Source: Baumannia cicadellinicola str. Hc (Homalodisca coagulata) (GTDB lineage Bacteria > Pseudomonadota > Gammaproteobacteria > Enterobacterales > Enterobacteriaceae). From it: a DNA stretch of 31,739 bases. The notes under the pieces are model-generated. The model ran no database searches and was not told the DNA's origin. It saw nothing but the letters and a program-made list of their open reading frames with translations. Positions 10,996 through 19,514 of the stretch are shown one piece after another (the first letter of the stretch is position 1; each line of letters opens with the position of its first letter). The stretch lies in contig NC_007984.1 in the NCBI RefSeq assembly GCF_000013185.1, forward strand, positions 347,534-379,272, in the 5' to 3' direction. The translations under genes were made by a program, and so were the position numbers.

Positions 10996-11343
10996 ATGGA
11001 TAAGAAGAAGGCTCGTCTTCGTCGTGCTGCTAGTACACGACACAAACTGCAAAATTCTACTCGTTTAGTCGTACATCGTACTATTCGTCATATTTATGCA
11101 CAAATTATTGCGCCACATAATTCTAAAGTTCTAATAGCTGCTTCTACAGTTGAAAAAATGATAGCAAATCAATTAAAAAATACAGGCAATAAAGAAGCAG
11201 CAGTAGCTGTAGGCAAAAAAATAGCAGAAAGAGCTTTAGCACAAGGTATTTATAATGTTTCTTTTGATCGTTCTGGATACCAATATCATGGTAGAGTCCA
11301 AGCTTTAGCAGAAGCCGCACGTGAAGTAGGACTAAATTTTTAG
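10996..11343 (+). CDS. rplR: 50S ribosomal protein L18
   Basis: 5S rRNA-binding protein of the central protuberance. It has 115 residues (E. coli 117), starting [17 protein letters not shown] with a basic arginine-rich amino terminus that binds 5S rRNA. Conserved core: [20 protein letters not shown], then [27 protein letters not shown] (10983-10989) lies 6 nt before the ATG. It sits between rplF and rpsE as in other Enterobacterales. Confidence 0.97.
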   Translation: MDKKKARLRRAASTRHKLQNSTRLVVHRTIRHIYAQIIAPHNSKVLIAASTVEKMIANQLKNTGNKEAAVAVGKKIAERALAQGIYNVSFDRSGYQYHGRVQALAEAAREVGLNF

Positions 11344-11354
11344 GATTATCTAAT

Positions 11355-11858
11355 ATGGTACATATAGAAAAGCAAATAAGTGATTTGCAAGAAAAACTTA
11401 TTGCGGTAAACCGAGTTTCTAAAACTGTAAAAGGTGGCAGAATTTTCAGTTTTACTGCACTAACAGTTGTTGGTGATAGTAATGGTCGTGTTGGTTTTGG
11501 TTATGGTAAAGCTCGTGAAGTACCTACCGCAATACAAAAAGCTATGGATAAGGCACGACGTAATATGACCACTATTGTACTTAATAGTGGTGGAACTTTA
11601 CAACATTCAATTAAAGGTGTACATACAGGTTCTCGTGTATTTATGCAACCAGCTTCAGAAGGTACTGGTATTATAGCAGGTGGTGCTATGCGAGCAGTTT
11701 TAGAAGTTACAGGAATTCGTAATGTTTTAGCTAAAACTTATGGTTCTACTAATCCTATTAATGTTGTACGAGCTACTATAAATGCTCTAAATAAAATGAA
11801 ATCACCGGAAATGATAGCAGCTAAACGTGGTAAAACTATTGAAGAAATTTTGAGGTAG
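11355..11858 (+). CDS. rpsE: 30S ribosomal protein S5
   Basis: 30S protein at the mRNA entry channel that affects decoding fidelity. It has 167 residues, the E. coli length. The double-stranded-RNA-binding-like domain is recognisable by [20 protein letters not shown] and [20 protein letters not shown], and the second domain by [20 protein letters not shown] and [16 protein letters not shown]. No strong Shine-Dalgarno precedes the ATG (TAGGATT at 11342-11348). The fidelity loop around residue 20-30 (VKGGRIFSF) is wild type. Confidence 0.97.
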   Translation: MVHIEKQISDLQEKLIAVNRVSKTVKGGRIFSFTALTVVGDSNGRVGFGYGKAREVPTAIQKAMDKARRNMTTIVLNSGGTLQHSIKGVHTGSRVFMQPASEGTGIIAGGAMRAVLEVTGIRNVLAKTYGSTNPINVVRATINALNKMKSPEMIAAKRGKTIEEILR

Positions 11859-11861
11859 TTA

Positions 11862-12044
11862 ATGATAAAAAATATTAGAATAACTCAGACACGTAGTTCT
11901 ATTGGTTGTTTACCCAAACACAAAGCTACTCTAGCTGGTTTAGGCTTACGTCGTATTGGTCATGCTGTTGAACGTCAAGATAATCCTGTAATACAAGGTA
12001 TGATTAATTTAATTTCTTATATGGTAAAGGTTGAAAAACAATAG
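11862..12044 (+). CDS. rpmD: 50S ribosomal protein L30
   Basis: Small 50S protein with a ferredoxin-like fold. It has 60 residues (E. coli 59). It reads [20 protein letters not shown], then [20 protein letters not shown], matching the family. TGAGGTAG at the rpsE stop (11850-11857) is its Shine-Dalgarno, so the gene is tightly coupled to rpsE. Its TAG stop is immediately followed, with no spacer, by the rplO ATG. Confidence 0.96.
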   Translation: MIKNIRITQTRSSIGCLPKHKATLAGLGLRRIGHAVERQDNPVIQGMINLISYMVKVEKQ

Positions 12045-12476
12045 ATGCGGTTAAATACTATATCGCCATCTAAAGGCGCAAAACATTCTTCTAAGCGTCT
12101 AGGACGTGGTATTGGTTCTGGCTTAGGTAAAACTAGTGGCCGAGGTCATAAAGGACAAAAAGCACGCTCAGGATGTAGTATACATCGTGGTTTTGAAGGT
12201 GGTCAAACGCCTTTATACCGTCGTTTACCAAAATTTGGTTTTACGTCGTGTAAAGCTACGGTAACAACAGAAATTCGTCTTGCAGATCTATCAAAATTAC
12301 AAGATAACTTGATTGATTTAAAAACGCTCAAAAAAGCAAATATTATTCCAAAAAAGATAAAATGGGTTAAAATTATATTAACTGGTGATATTAAACGCGC
12401 TATTACGGTACGTAGTTTGCGTGTAAGTAAAGGAGCCAAGTTAGCTATCGAAGCCGCTGGTGGAAAAATAGAATGA
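12045..12476 (+). CDS. rplO: 50S ribosomal protein L15
   Basis: Late-assembly 50S protein. It has 143 residues (E. coli 144). The glycine- and arginine-rich amino region ([20 protein letters not shown], 22-41) and [17 protein letters not shown] are diagnostic; the carboxy part keeps [20 protein letters not shown]. It begins directly after the rpmD stop, so initiation probably depends on ribosomes finishing rpmD; no separate Shine-Dalgarno is obvious. Confidence 0.97.
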   Translation: MRLNTISPSKGAKHSSKRLGRGIGSGLGKTSGRGHKGQKARSGCSIHRGFEGGQTPLYRRLPKFGFTSCKATVTTEIRLADLSKLQDNLIDLKTLKKANIIPKKIKWVKIILTGDIKRAITVRSLRVSKGAKLAIEAAGGKIE

Positions 12477-12491
12477 GGAATAAAGTAGCTA

Positions 12492-13826
12492 ATGGTTAAA
12501 AACCTAGGAGTCAATTCTAAAAACACGAAAATTTGGTTTGCTGAATTAAGATGTCGTATTTTTTTTCTATTAGGAGCACTAGTTGTTTTTCGTATAGGTA
12601 CGTTTATCCCTATACCTGGTATTAATACGACGATTTTAAGTCAGTTACTTGAAGAGCAAAAAGGTACAATTATTGAAATATTTAATATGTTCTCAGGTGG
12701 TGCCTTGAATCGTGCCTCTATATTTGCATTAGGTATTATGCCTTATATTTCAGCATCAATTATTCTTCATTTACTAACAGTTATCCACCCTACACTAGCT
12801 GATTTAAAAAAGGAAGGTAAATCTGGCCGTCGTAAAATTAGACAATATACTTGCTATGTTACGTTATTATTGGGGATACTACAGTCAATTGGTATTGCTA
12901 ATAGTTTTACAACAATGTCTGGAATACACCAGATAATCATTGATCCTGGATTATTGTTTTATTCTACTGCCGTTATAAGCTTACTATGTGGTACTATGTT
13001 TTTAATGTGGTTAGGTAATCAAATTACTGAAAGAGGTCTAGGTAATGGTATATCTGTTATTATTTTTACGGGTATTATAGCAGGTCTACCCTCAGCTATT
13101 AGTAAGACGATTGAACTAACACGACAAGGTGATTTACCATTTATTATTTTGTTATTAATTGGAATAATAGTTTTTATTGTTACATTTGTAGTTGTTTTTG
13201 TTGAACGTGGACAACGTCGTATAATTATTAATTATGCTCAACGTCAACAAGGACGTCGTATTTATGCAGCACAACATACGCATTTACCTATAAAAGTAAA
13301 TATAGCTGGTGTTCTTCCTGCTATTTTCGCTGCTAGTATTATTTTATTTCCAGCTACTCTAGCATCCTGGTTCGGTGGTACTACTCGTTGGAGATGGTTA
13401 AATAGTATTTATTTATATTTACAACCAAATCAACCTATTTATGTTTTGCTATACGCTATTGCTATTATGTTTTTTTGTTTCTTTTATACAGCATTAGTTT
13501 TTAATCCTCGAGATACAGCTAATAACTTAAAAAAATCAGGTGCATTTGTTCCAGGTATTCGTCCAGGAGAACAAACTGCCAAATATTTAAATATAGTTAC
13601 GAATCGTCTTACTTTATTTGGTGCTATTTACATGGTAGTAGTTTGTTTAATTCCAGAATTTATGCGGGATATAATGAATGTTCCTTTTTATTTTGGAGGA
13701 ACCTCTTTATTAATTGTTGTTGTAGTCATAATGGAATTGATGATTCAAATACAAACTCTTATGATGTCATGTCAATATGAATCTATTTTAAAAAAAGCTA
13801 ACTTAAAATCTGTTAACCGTTCATAA
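12492..13826 (+). CDS. secY: Preprotein translocase subunit SecY
   Basis: Channel-forming subunit of the inner-membrane SecYEG translocon. It has 444 residues (E. coli 443) and ten predicted membrane helices. The first is at about 22-42, followed by the plug region with [20 protein letters not shown]. The cytoplasmic loop motif [15 protein letters not shown], containing the Arg (357 in E. coli) essential for SecA action, is present. GAGGAATAAAG (12474-12484) precedes the ATG with rather long spacing. It lies in the usual rplO-secY-rpmJ order. Confidence 0.97.
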   Translation: MVKNLGVNSKNTKIWFAELRCRIFFLLGALVVFRIGTFIPIPGINTTILSQLLEEQKGTIIEIFNMFSGGALNRASIFALGIMPYISASIILHLLTVIHPTLADLKKEGKSGRRKIRQYTCYVTLLLGILQSIGIANSFTTMSGIHQIIIDPGLLFYSTAVISLLCGTMFLMWLGNQITERGLGNGISVIIFTGIIAGLPSAISKTIELTRQGDLPFIILLLIGIIVFIVTFVVVFVERGQRRIIINYAQRQQGRRIYAAQHTHLPIKVNIAGVLPAIFAASIILFPATLASWFGGTTRWRWLNSIYLYLQPNQPIYVLLYAIAIMFFCFFYTALVFNPRDTANNLKKSGAFVPGIRPGEQTAKYLNIVTNRLTLFGAIYMVVVCLIPEFMRDIMNVPFYFGGTSLLIVVVVIMELMIQIQTLMMSCQYESILKKANLKSVNRS

Positions 13827-13863
13827 CGCATAACGGTGAACTAATAAAATTACAGAGAATAAA

Positions 13864-13980
13864 ATGAAAGTACGTACTTCCGTCAAAACATTGTGTCGTA
13901 ACTGCAAAATTGTTAAGCGTCATGGTATTATTCGTGTAATTTGTAGTTCTGATCCTAAACATAAACAACGTCAAGGTTAA
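13864..13980 (+). CDS. rpmJ: 50S ribosomal protein L36
   Basis: Very short ribosomal protein that stabilises 23S rRNA near the factor-binding region. The ORF has 38 codons, the exact E. coli length: it starts [19 protein letters not shown] and ends in KHKQRQG. The zinc ligands Cys11, Cys14, Cys27 and His33 are all retained. AGAGAAT (13854-13860) is a Shine-Dalgarno candidate. It closes the spc operon; only 25 bp separate it from rpsM. Confidence 0.96.
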   Translation: MKVRTSVKTLCRNCKIVKRHGIIRVICSSDPKHKQRQG

Positions 13981-14005
13981 CTATAAAAATTATTAGGAGT
14001 ACATA

Positions 14006-14362
14006 GTGGCCCGTATAGCCGGTATTAATATCCCTGATCACAAACATACTGTTATTGCATTAACATCAATTTATGGTATAGGTATAAAACGTTCACAGTA
14101 TATTTGCAATGCTACAGGTATTCCTCAAAATACTAAACTTAGTACGCTATCAGAAACGCAAATAGATACTCTACGTGATGTAATTACCCAATTTACTATT
14201 GAAGGCGATCTTAGACGCGAAGTTACTTTGAACATTAAGCGTTTAATTGATCTTGGTACTTATCGTGGTTTACGTCATCGTCGTAGTCTTCCGGTACGGG
14301 GTCAACGTACTAAAACTAATGCTCGTACTCGTAAGGGTCCACGTAAGCCGATAAAGAAATAG
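14006..14362 (+). CDS. rpsM: 30S ribosomal protein S13
   Basis: 30S head protein that contacts S19 and the P-site tRNA and forms intersubunit bridges. It has 118 residues, the E. coli length, and uses a GTG start as E. coli does. It starts [20 protein letters not shown] and ends with the basic tail [20 protein letters not shown]. The middle ([20 protein letters not shown]) is divergent. TTAGGAG (13993-13999) precedes the start. In E. coli this is the first gene of the alpha operon with its own leader; that leader has no room here. Confidence 0.97.
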
Positions 14363-14386
14363 TCTTTTTAGAAAGGTCAATAGATT

Positions 14387-14776
14387 ATGGCTAAAACAAT
14401 TTTAGCAGCACGTAAGCATATTAAAAAACAGGTTGTAGACGGTATAGCTCATATTCATGCTTCTTTTAACAACACAATTGTTACAATTACTGATCGTCAA
14501 GGTAATACTTTAGGTTGGGCTACCGCTGGTAACTCTGGTTTTCGTGGTTCTCGTAAATCTACTCCATTTGCTGCACAAGTAGCCGCCGAACGTTGTGCAG
14601 AAGCGGTTAAAGATTATGGTATTAAAAATTTAGAAGTAATGGTTAAAGGACCTGGTCCAGGTCGTGAATCAACTGTAAGAGCATTAAATGCTGCTGGTTT
14701 TCGTATAACTAATATTACTGATGTTACACCTATTCCTCATAATGGTTGTCGTCCACCTAAAAAGCGCCGTGTATAA
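14387..14776 (+). CDS. rpsK: 30S ribosomal protein S11
   Basis: 30S platform protein near the E-site and the Shine-Dalgarno-binding region. It has 129 residues, the E. coli length. [20 protein letters not shown] and [20 protein letters not shown] are conserved. The [20 protein letters not shown] signature and the carboxy [15 protein letters not shown] are essentially invariant. AGAAAGG (14369-14375) is the Shine-Dalgarno. It is the second alpha-operon gene. Confidence 0.98.
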   Translation: MAKTILAARKHIKKQVVDGIAHIHASFNNTIVTITDRQGNTLGWATAGNSGFRGSRKSTPFAAQVAAERCAEAVKDYGIKNLEVMVKGPGPGRESTVRALNAAGFRITNITDVTPIPHNGCRPPKKRRV

Positions 14777-14822
14777 TTTATAAATAAAGAACTAACCTAT
14801 TTAATAAAATTGAGTAAAGTAA

Positions 14823-15443
14823 ATGGCAAGATATTTAGGGCCTAAACTTAAAATGAGTCGTCGTGAGAACATAGATCTTTTTCTTAAATCTGGTGTTCGT
14901 GCTATAGATTCTAAATGTAAAATTGAGCAACCTCCTGGTCAACATGGAGCACGTAAACCACGTCTCTCTGATTATGGTTTACAACTACGTGAAAAACAAA
15001 AAGTACGTCGTATATACGGTATACTAGAACGCCAATTTCGTAACTATTATCAAGAAGCCGCACGTCTGAAAGGTAATACTGGTGAAAGCTTATTACAGCT
15101 ATTAGAAAGTCGCTTAGATAATGTTGTGTACCGAATGGGTTTTGGTGCAACCCGTGCAGAATCTCGCCAATTAGTTAGTCATAAAGCTATTATGGTTAAT
15201 AACCATATAGTTAATATAGCATCCTATCAAGTAGCTATTAATGATAAAATTAGCATACGTGATAAAGCAAAAAAGCAATCTCGCATTCGTGCTTCATTAG
15301 AACTAGCTGAGCAACGTGAAAAACCTACCTGGCTTGAGGTGGATATAGTTAAAATGGAAGGTATATTTAAGAAAATACCTGAAAGAATTCATCTATCAGC
15401 ACATATTAATGAACATATGATCGTTGAACTTTACTCTAAGTAA
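14823..15443 (+). CDS. rpsD: 30S ribosomal protein S4
   Basis: 30S assembly initiator and, in E. coli, repressor of the alpha operon via an mRNA pseudoknot upstream of rpsM. It has 206 residues, the E. coli length. It starts [20 protein letters not shown] and has an S4 RNA-binding domain at about 95-160 ([20 protein letters not shown], then [10 protein letters not shown]). No strong Shine-Dalgarno is visible. A 9-bp hairpin spans its stop codon (15426-15448). Because the leader target seems lost, S4 autoregulation here is doubtful. Confidence 0.97.
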   Translation: MARYLGPKLKMSRRENIDLFLKSGVRAIDSKCKIEQPPGQHGARKPRLSDYGLQLREKQKVRRIYGILERQFRNYYQEAARLKGNTGESLLQLLESRLDNVVYRMGFGATRAESRQLVSHKAIMVNNHIVNIASYQVAINDKISIRDKAKKQSRIRASLELAEQREKPTWLEVDIVKMEGIFKKIPERIHLSAHINEHMIVELYSK

Positions 15444-15448
15444 AGTTC
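15426..15448 (+). promoter_or_regulatory. Stem-loop across the rpsD stop codon before rpoA
   Basis: Perfect 9-bp arms GAACTTTAC (15426-15434) and GTAAAGTTC (15440-15448) with loop TCTAA; the TAA stop of rpsD is at 15441-15443. It lies just before the rpoA Shine-Dalgarno (GAGAGGAA, 15453-15460). There is no T run, so it is not a classical terminator; it could affect processing or relative expression of rpoA. Confidence 0.5.
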
Positions 15449-15463
15449 TAAAGAGAGGAAACT

Positions 15464-16447
15464 ATGCAGGGTTCTGTAACGGAATTTTTAAAGCCGCGCT
15501 TAGTTGATATCGAGCAACTTAGTTTAACACATGCAAAAGTTATTCTTGAGCCTTTAGAACGTGGTTTTGGCCATACTCTTGGTAACGCTTTGCGTCGTAT
15601 TCTGCTTTCATCAATACCAGGTTACGCAGTTACGGAAGTTGAGATTGATGGTATACTACATGAGTATAGTACAAAAGAAGGGATAAGAGAAGATATAATT
15701 GAAATTTTACTTAACCTAAAAGAGCTTGCAGTAAAAGTTCAAAGCAAAGATAACGTGATTTTAACTTTAAATAAGTCAGGTCTTGGCCCAGTTACTGCAG
15801 CTAATATTATCCATGATAGTGATGTTCAGATTATTAAACCACAGCATATATTATGCCACTTAACCGAAGAAAATGCTTCGATTAATATGAGAATTAAAGT
15901 TCAACGTGGACGTGGCTATGTTCCAGCATCTGCTAGAATTCATAAATATGATCGACCTATTGGTCGATTGCTAGTAGATGCATGCTATAGTCCTGTAGAA
16001 AATATATCCTACAATGTAGAAGCAGCAAGAGTTGAACAACGTACTGATTTAGACAAATTAATTTTAGAAATAGAAACAAATGGAACTATAGATCCTGAAG
16101 AAGCTATTCGTCGTGCAGCTACTATTCTTGCTGAACAATTAGAAGCTTTTGTTGATTTGCGTGATATAAGTCAACCAGAAGTAAAAGAAGAAAAACCAGA
16201 ATTTGATCCAGTACTTTTGCGTCCAGTTGACGATCTTGAATTAACTGTACGTTCTGCTAATTGCCTTAAAGCGGAAGCAATTCATTATATAGGAGATTTA
16301 GTACAGCGTACTGAAGTTGAATTACTTAAAACTCCTAATCTCGGTAAAAAATCTCTAACCGAAATTAAGGATGTTTTAGCTTCTAGAGGTTTATCTTTAG
16401 GTATGCGTCTTGAGAATTGGCCTCCGTTAGGTTTTATTGATAAATAA
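15464..16447 (+). CDS. rpoA: RNA polymerase alpha subunit
   Basis: Alpha subunit of RNA polymerase; its dimer nucleates assembly, and its carboxy domain binds UP elements and activators. It has 327 residues (E. coli 329), starting [20 protein letters not shown]. The amino domain contains the dimerisation motif [20 protein letters not shown] (34-53). The linker is [11 protein letters not shown]. The carboxy domain ([20 protein letters not shown], then [20 protein letters not shown]) is practically identical to E. coli, including the Arg, Asn and Lys used for DNA contact. GAGAGGAA is a strong Shine-Dalgarno. Confidence 0.98.
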   Translation: MQGSVTEFLKPRLVDIEQLSLTHAKVILEPLERGFGHTLGNALRRILLSSIPGYAVTEVEIDGILHEYSTKEGIREDIIEILLNLKELAVKVQSKDNVILTLNKSGLGPVTAANIIHDSDVQIIKPQHILCHLTEENASINMRIKVQRGRGYVPASARIHKYDRPIGRLLVDACYSPVENISYNVEAARVEQRTDLDKLILEIETNGTIDPEEAIRRAATILAEQLEAFVDLRDISQPEVKEEKPEFDPVLLRPVDDLELTVRSANCLKAEAIHYIGDLVQRTEVELLKTPNLGKKSLTEIKDVLASRGLSLGMRLENWPPLGFIDK

Positions 16448-16510
16448 AAAAATATTGTAACTCATTAACTTGTACTGTTAAAAGATGTTGATAAAAATAA
16501 GGAAAACATC

Positions 16511-16897
16511 ATGCGACATCGTAAGTGTGGGCGTAAACTAAACCGTAATAGTAGTCATCTACATGCTATGTTACGTAATATGGCTGCTTCATTAATTATA
16601 AATGAAGTTATTAAAACTACTCTACCAAAAGCAAAAGAACTACCTCGTGTAGTTGAACCATTAATTACACTTGCTAAGCATGATAATATCGCAAATCGCC
16701 GTCTAGTTTTTGCTAAAATAAGATCTAACGAAATCGTGTCAAAACTTTTTCGTGAACTTGGTCCACGTTTTTTAAACCGTACAGGGGGTTATACCAGAAT
16801 TTTAAAATGTGGTTTTCGTGCTGGTGATAATGCACCAATGGCATATATTGAGTTTGTTGATCGTATTTCAGCTAATAATTCTAAAGATATTAATTAA
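16511..16897 (+). CDS. rplQ: 50S ribosomal protein L17
   Basis: 50S protein near the tunnel exit, last gene of the alpha operon. It has 128 residues (E. coli 127), starting [59 protein letters not shown] and [14 protein letters not shown] identify it. The Shine-Dalgarno AAGGAAAA (16499-16506) lies between the arms GATGTT (16484-16489) and AACATC (16505-16510) of a possible hairpin directly before the ATG. No terminator follows; the convergent tRNA-Thr gene ends 22 bp away. Confidence 0.97.
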   Translation: MRHRKCGRKLNRNSSHLHAMLRNMAASLIINEVIKTTLPKAKELPRVVEPLITLAKHDNIANRRLVFAKIRSNEIVSKLFRELGPRFLNRTGGYTRILKCGFRAGDNAPMAYIEFVDRISANNSKDIN

Positions 16898-16919
16898 ATT
16901 TATCTTTCCCTTTTTTATG

Positions 16920-16997
16920 TGGTGCTGATAGGCAGATTTGAACTGCCGACCTCACCCTTACCAAGGGTGTGCTCTACCAAAACTAAGCTATATCAGC
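16920..16997 (-). tRNA. thrT: tRNA-Thr, anticodon GGU
   Basis: Read on the minus strand: acceptor GCTGATA/TATCAGC, D-arm GCTT/GAGC with a loop two bases longer than in E. coli thrT, anticodon arm CACCC-TTGGTAA-GGGTG giving GGU, T-arm GGCAG-TTCAAAT-CTGCC, discriminator A, and an encoded CCA at 16922-16920. It decodes ACC/ACU. It is the last gene of a four-tRNA cluster in the E. coli thrU-tyrU-glyT-thrT order, and the only one with encoded CCA. Confidence 0.96.
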
Positions 16998-17008
16998 AAA
17001 AATATTTA

Positions 17009-17024
17009 CTCCTAATTTTAGGAG
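17009..17024 (-). other. Small hairpin abutting the 3' end of tRNA-Gly
   Basis: CTCCTAA (17009-17015) and TTAGGAG (17018-17024) form a 7-bp stem with a 2-base centre. On the minus strand it starts directly after the tRNA-Gly discriminator, where CCA would be, and is followed by TAAATATTTTT. It may guide 3' processing or act as a weak terminator inside the tRNA cluster. Confidence 0.45.
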
Positions 17025-17096
17025 AGCGGGTAGTGGGAATCGAACCCACATCGTCAGCTTGGAAGGCTAATGTAATAACCATTATACAATACCCGC
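17025..17096 (-). tRNA. glyT: tRNA-Gly, anticodon UCC
   Basis: Minus-strand gene: acceptor GCGGGTA/TACCCGC, anticodon arm TTAGC-CTTCCAA-GCTGA with one T-G pair and anticodon UCC, T-arm GTGGG-TTCGATT-CCCAC, discriminator T. The next bases are CTC, so CCA is not encoded and must be added by tRNA nucleotidyltransferase. The sequence is close to E. coli glyT. It decodes GGA/GGG. Confidence 0.95.
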
Positions 17097-17112
17097 CTGT
17101 TAAATTGAGGAA

Positions 17113-17194
<82 letters not shown>

Positions 17195-17212
17195 TTATTC
17201 ATTATATTTTAA

Positions 17213-17285
17213 TGCCGACAGAAGGAGTCGAACCTTCCACCTACTGATTACAAGTCAGTTACTCTACCAGCTGAGCTATGTCGGC
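17213..17285 (-). tRNA. thrU: tRNA-Thr, anticodon UGU
   Basis: Minus-strand gene: acceptor GCCGACA/TGTCGGC, D-arm GCTC/GAGT, anticodon arm CTGAC-TTGTAAT-CAG with anticodon UGU, T-arm GGAAGGTTCGACTCCTTC (GAAGG/CCTTC core), discriminator A followed by TTA (no encoded CCA). It decodes ACA/ACG. It is the promoter-proximal tRNA of the cluster; the promoter lies 17-45 bp upstream. Confidence 0.95.
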
Positions 17286-17564
17286 GACATTAGTATTACG
17301 CATTCTAAGTATAGCTTAGAACTGATGCAACAAAAAAATCATTTTTTGTTAAATTTTCTCAAAAAATAACAACATTATCTATCTCCAATAGACTAATTAA
17401 CGTAATTTTTTGATTTTAATGAGAAAAACTACACGGAAAAAATTTCGTTGTCTGATATTTTTTCTCTGGTTTATTTTTATGCAAACTGGATAGATCTGTA
17501 CATAACTGGCTATTTCATACATATATATTATTATTTATAATTAATAATTTGTATAATTAAAGCT
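17286..17564. other. Divergent spacer between the tRNA cluster and coaA
   Basis: No ORF. The tRNA-side part holds the tRNA promoter (17302-17330), preceded on the minus strand by A/T runs (17331-17345) that resemble an UP element. The arms ATTTTTTG/CAAAAAAT around 17340-17368 can pair. The coaA side (17380-17564) is AT-rich, with a TATAAT at 17552-17557 only 7 bp before the coaA GTG and no clear -35 box. Confidence 0.5.
17302..17330 (-). promoter_or_regulatory. Promoter of the Thr-Tyr-Gly-Thr tRNA cluster
   Basis: On the minus strand TTGCAT (17330-17325) and TAGAAT (17307-17302) are spaced by exactly 17 bp. The -10 box is followed by GCG, a GC-rich discriminator typical of stringently controlled stable-RNA promoters. 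Transcription would start about 10 bases before the first tRNA. A/T runs lie just upstream of the -35 box. Confidence 0.75.
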
Positions 17565-18503
17565 GTGCAACAACTCCTGAATTTAACTACTTATTTGCAA
17601 TTTAGCTGCAAAAAATGGGCGGCATTAAGTAAATCTTTTCCATTAACTAAAGAAGAAGTCATTAAATTAAAAAGTATTAATAAGCAACTTTCTTTAAAAG
17701 AAGTATCCGATATCTACTTACCGTTATCACATTTATTGAATTTCTATATTAATAGTAATAGAAGTTATTCAGTGGTACCAAAACTATTTCTAGGTACAGA
17801 AAACCTACGAACACCATTTATTATTGGTATTACTGGTAGTGTAGCAGCGGGTAAAAGTACTACCGCTCGCGTATTACAAATATTATTAAGTCGTTGGCCT
17901 GAAAATCGAACTGTCGATCTGGTAACAACAGATGATTTTTTGCATCCTAATCAAGTTCTAAAAGAACGGGATCTGATGAAGAAAAAGGGTTTTCCAAATA
18001 CATATGATATACGTAGTTTAATGAAATTTATATTAGAAATTAAATCTGGTATGCACTATGTTACTACTCCAATTTATTCTCATTTAATCTATGATATTGT
18101 TCCTTATAAGAAAAAGGTGCTTCTTCAGCCAGATGTACTATTACTTGAAGGGTTAAATATATTAAAAAATAACACTCATTATAGAAAATATAATTTTCCT
18201 TTTGTTATTTCTGATTTTATTGATTTTTCTATTTATATAGATGCTCCTCAGGATATTATACAAACCTGGTATATCAACCGTTTTCTGAATTTACGTAAAC
18301 AAGCATTTTTTAATCCTAGTTCTTATTTTAATCATTATACCCATCTGTCAGAACAAGATGCTATAGTGACTGCAACGAAATTATGGTATGAAATTAATGT
18401 TCCTAATTTAGAACAAAATATTTTACCTAATCACACAAATGCTAATTTAATTTTAAGCAAAAGTATTAATCATTCAGTCAGTAAGATACTTTTACGTCAA
18501 TAA
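17565..18503 (+). CDS. coaA: Pantothenate kinase (type I)
   Basis: Cytoplasmic kinase that phosphorylates pantothenate with ATP, the first and controlling step of CoA synthesis. It has 312 residues (E. coli 316). The P-loop GSVAAGKST is at 91-99, and Asp123 in [10 protein letters not shown] matches the catalytic Asp127 of E. coli; the next residue is Asp instead of Gly. [13 protein letters not shown] and the QTWYINRFL motif are conserved. The GTG start is the only in-frame candidate and aligns two residues after the E. coli start. No Shine-Dalgarno is visible, and a TATAAT ends 7 bp upstream, so a leaderless mRNA is possible. Confidence 0.95.
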   Translation: MQQLLNLTTYLQFSCKKWAALSKSFPLTKEEVIKLKSINKQLSLKEVSDIYLPLSHLLNFYINSNRSYSVVPKLFLGTENLRTPFIIGITGSVAAGKSTTARVLQILLSRWPENRTVDLVTTDDFLHPNQVLKERDLMKKKGFPNTYDIRSLMKFILEIKSGMHYVTTPIYSHLIYDIVPYKKKVLLQPDVLLLEGLNILKNNTHYRKYNFPFVISDFIDFSIYIDAPQDIIQTWYINRFLNLRKQAFFNPSSYFNHYTHLSEQDAIVTATKLWYEINVPNLEQNILPNHTNANLILSKSINHSVSKILLRQ

Positions 18504-18564
18504 AATATATATTATAAATTTAATATTAGATTAATGATTAATTCCTATTATTAAGGAATGATAT

Positions 18565-19500
18565 TTGGAAACATTATTAGTTAATGAAGCAATCGCTGAA
18601 ATACGTACCATACAAGATATGTTACGCTGGACAGTTAGTCAATTTAATGCATCTTCAATTTGCTATGGACATGGTACTAATAATTCATGGGATGAAGCCT
18701 TAAGATTAATATTGCCTAGTTTATTCTTACAACTAGATTTCCCTGTAGAAATGTATTGTACTAGTTTAACTTTGAGTGAACGTACCCGTATAATTGAACG
18801 TGTTATACGAAGAATCAACGATCATATTCCTGTGTCTTATCTAACTAATAAAGCCTGGTTTTGTAATTTAGAGTTTTATGTAGATAAAAGAGTATTAATT
18901 CCTCGTTCTCCTATTGGAGAATTGATTCAAGATAATTTCCGTAATTTACTTCCTCAAACACCATTACATATCCTAGATATGTGCACTGGTAGTGGCTGTA
19001 TTGCTATAGCTATTGCTTACCTTTATCCAGAAGCTAAGATTGATGCAGTAGATATCTCAATAGATGCACTTGAGGTTACCTGGCATAATATTAAACAACA
19101 TGAATTAGAAAATCGTGTTTATCCTATTTGCTCTGATTTATTTAGTGAATTATCTCCATTGTGTTATGATTTAATAGTTGCTAATCCTCCTTATGTAGAT
19201 GAGAAAAGCATGAAGCATTTACCGTTAGAGTTCTATGCAGAACCAGTTTTAGCGCTTATAGCGGGAAAAGATGGATTAGAATTTATACGTCGTATTTTAG
19301 CCTGTGCGCCTCGCTATCTTAGTTCTCACGGTATACTTATCTGTGAAGTTGGTAGTACAACAATGACAACATTGATAGAACAGTATCCGACTGTGCCTTT
19401 CTTTTGGTTTGAATTATTTAATGGAGGTGAAGGTATTTTTATGTTAACTCATCAACAACTAGTTGACCATATAGATGCTTTTCAGTCTTGCGGTAATTAA
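18565..19500 (+). CDS. prmB: Ribosomal protein L3 N5-glutamine methyltransferase
   Basis: S-adenosylmethionine-dependent methyltransferase that modifies one glutamine of L3. It has 311 residues (E. coli PrmB/YfcB 310). The amino-terminal part has [13 protein letters not shown] and YGHGT; the SAM-binding motif [14 protein letters not shown] is at 137-150 and the catalytic NPPY at 207-210. These residues and the following aroC distinguish it from its paralogue PrmC. The start is TTG, preceded by AAGGA (18553-18557); the ATG at 18558 is out of frame. The Shine-Dalgarno can pair with ATTCCT at 18541-18546. Confidence 0.95.
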   Translation: METLLVNEAIAEIRTIQDMLRWTVSQFNASSICYGHGTNNSWDEALRLILPSLFLQLDFPVEMYCTSLTLSERTRIIERVIRRINDHIPVSYLTNKAWFCNLEFYVDKRVLIPRSPIGELIQDNFRNLLPQTPLHILDMCTGSGCIAIAIAYLYPEAKIDAVDISIDALEVTWHNIKQHELENRVYPICSDLFSELSPLCYDLIVANPPYVDEKSMKHLPLEFYAEPVLALIAGKDGLEFIRRILACAPRYLSSHGILICEVGSTTMTTLIEQYPTVPFFWFELFNGGEGIFMLTHQQLVDHIDAFQSCGN

Positions 19501-19514
19501 TTGAGAGAAGATAT

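Noticed and set aside
18565..19500. Assignment as PrmC (release factor methyltransferase)
   Set aside because: The amino-terminal sequence, length and aroC neighbour match PrmB; PrmC is shorter and differs before the SAM motif.
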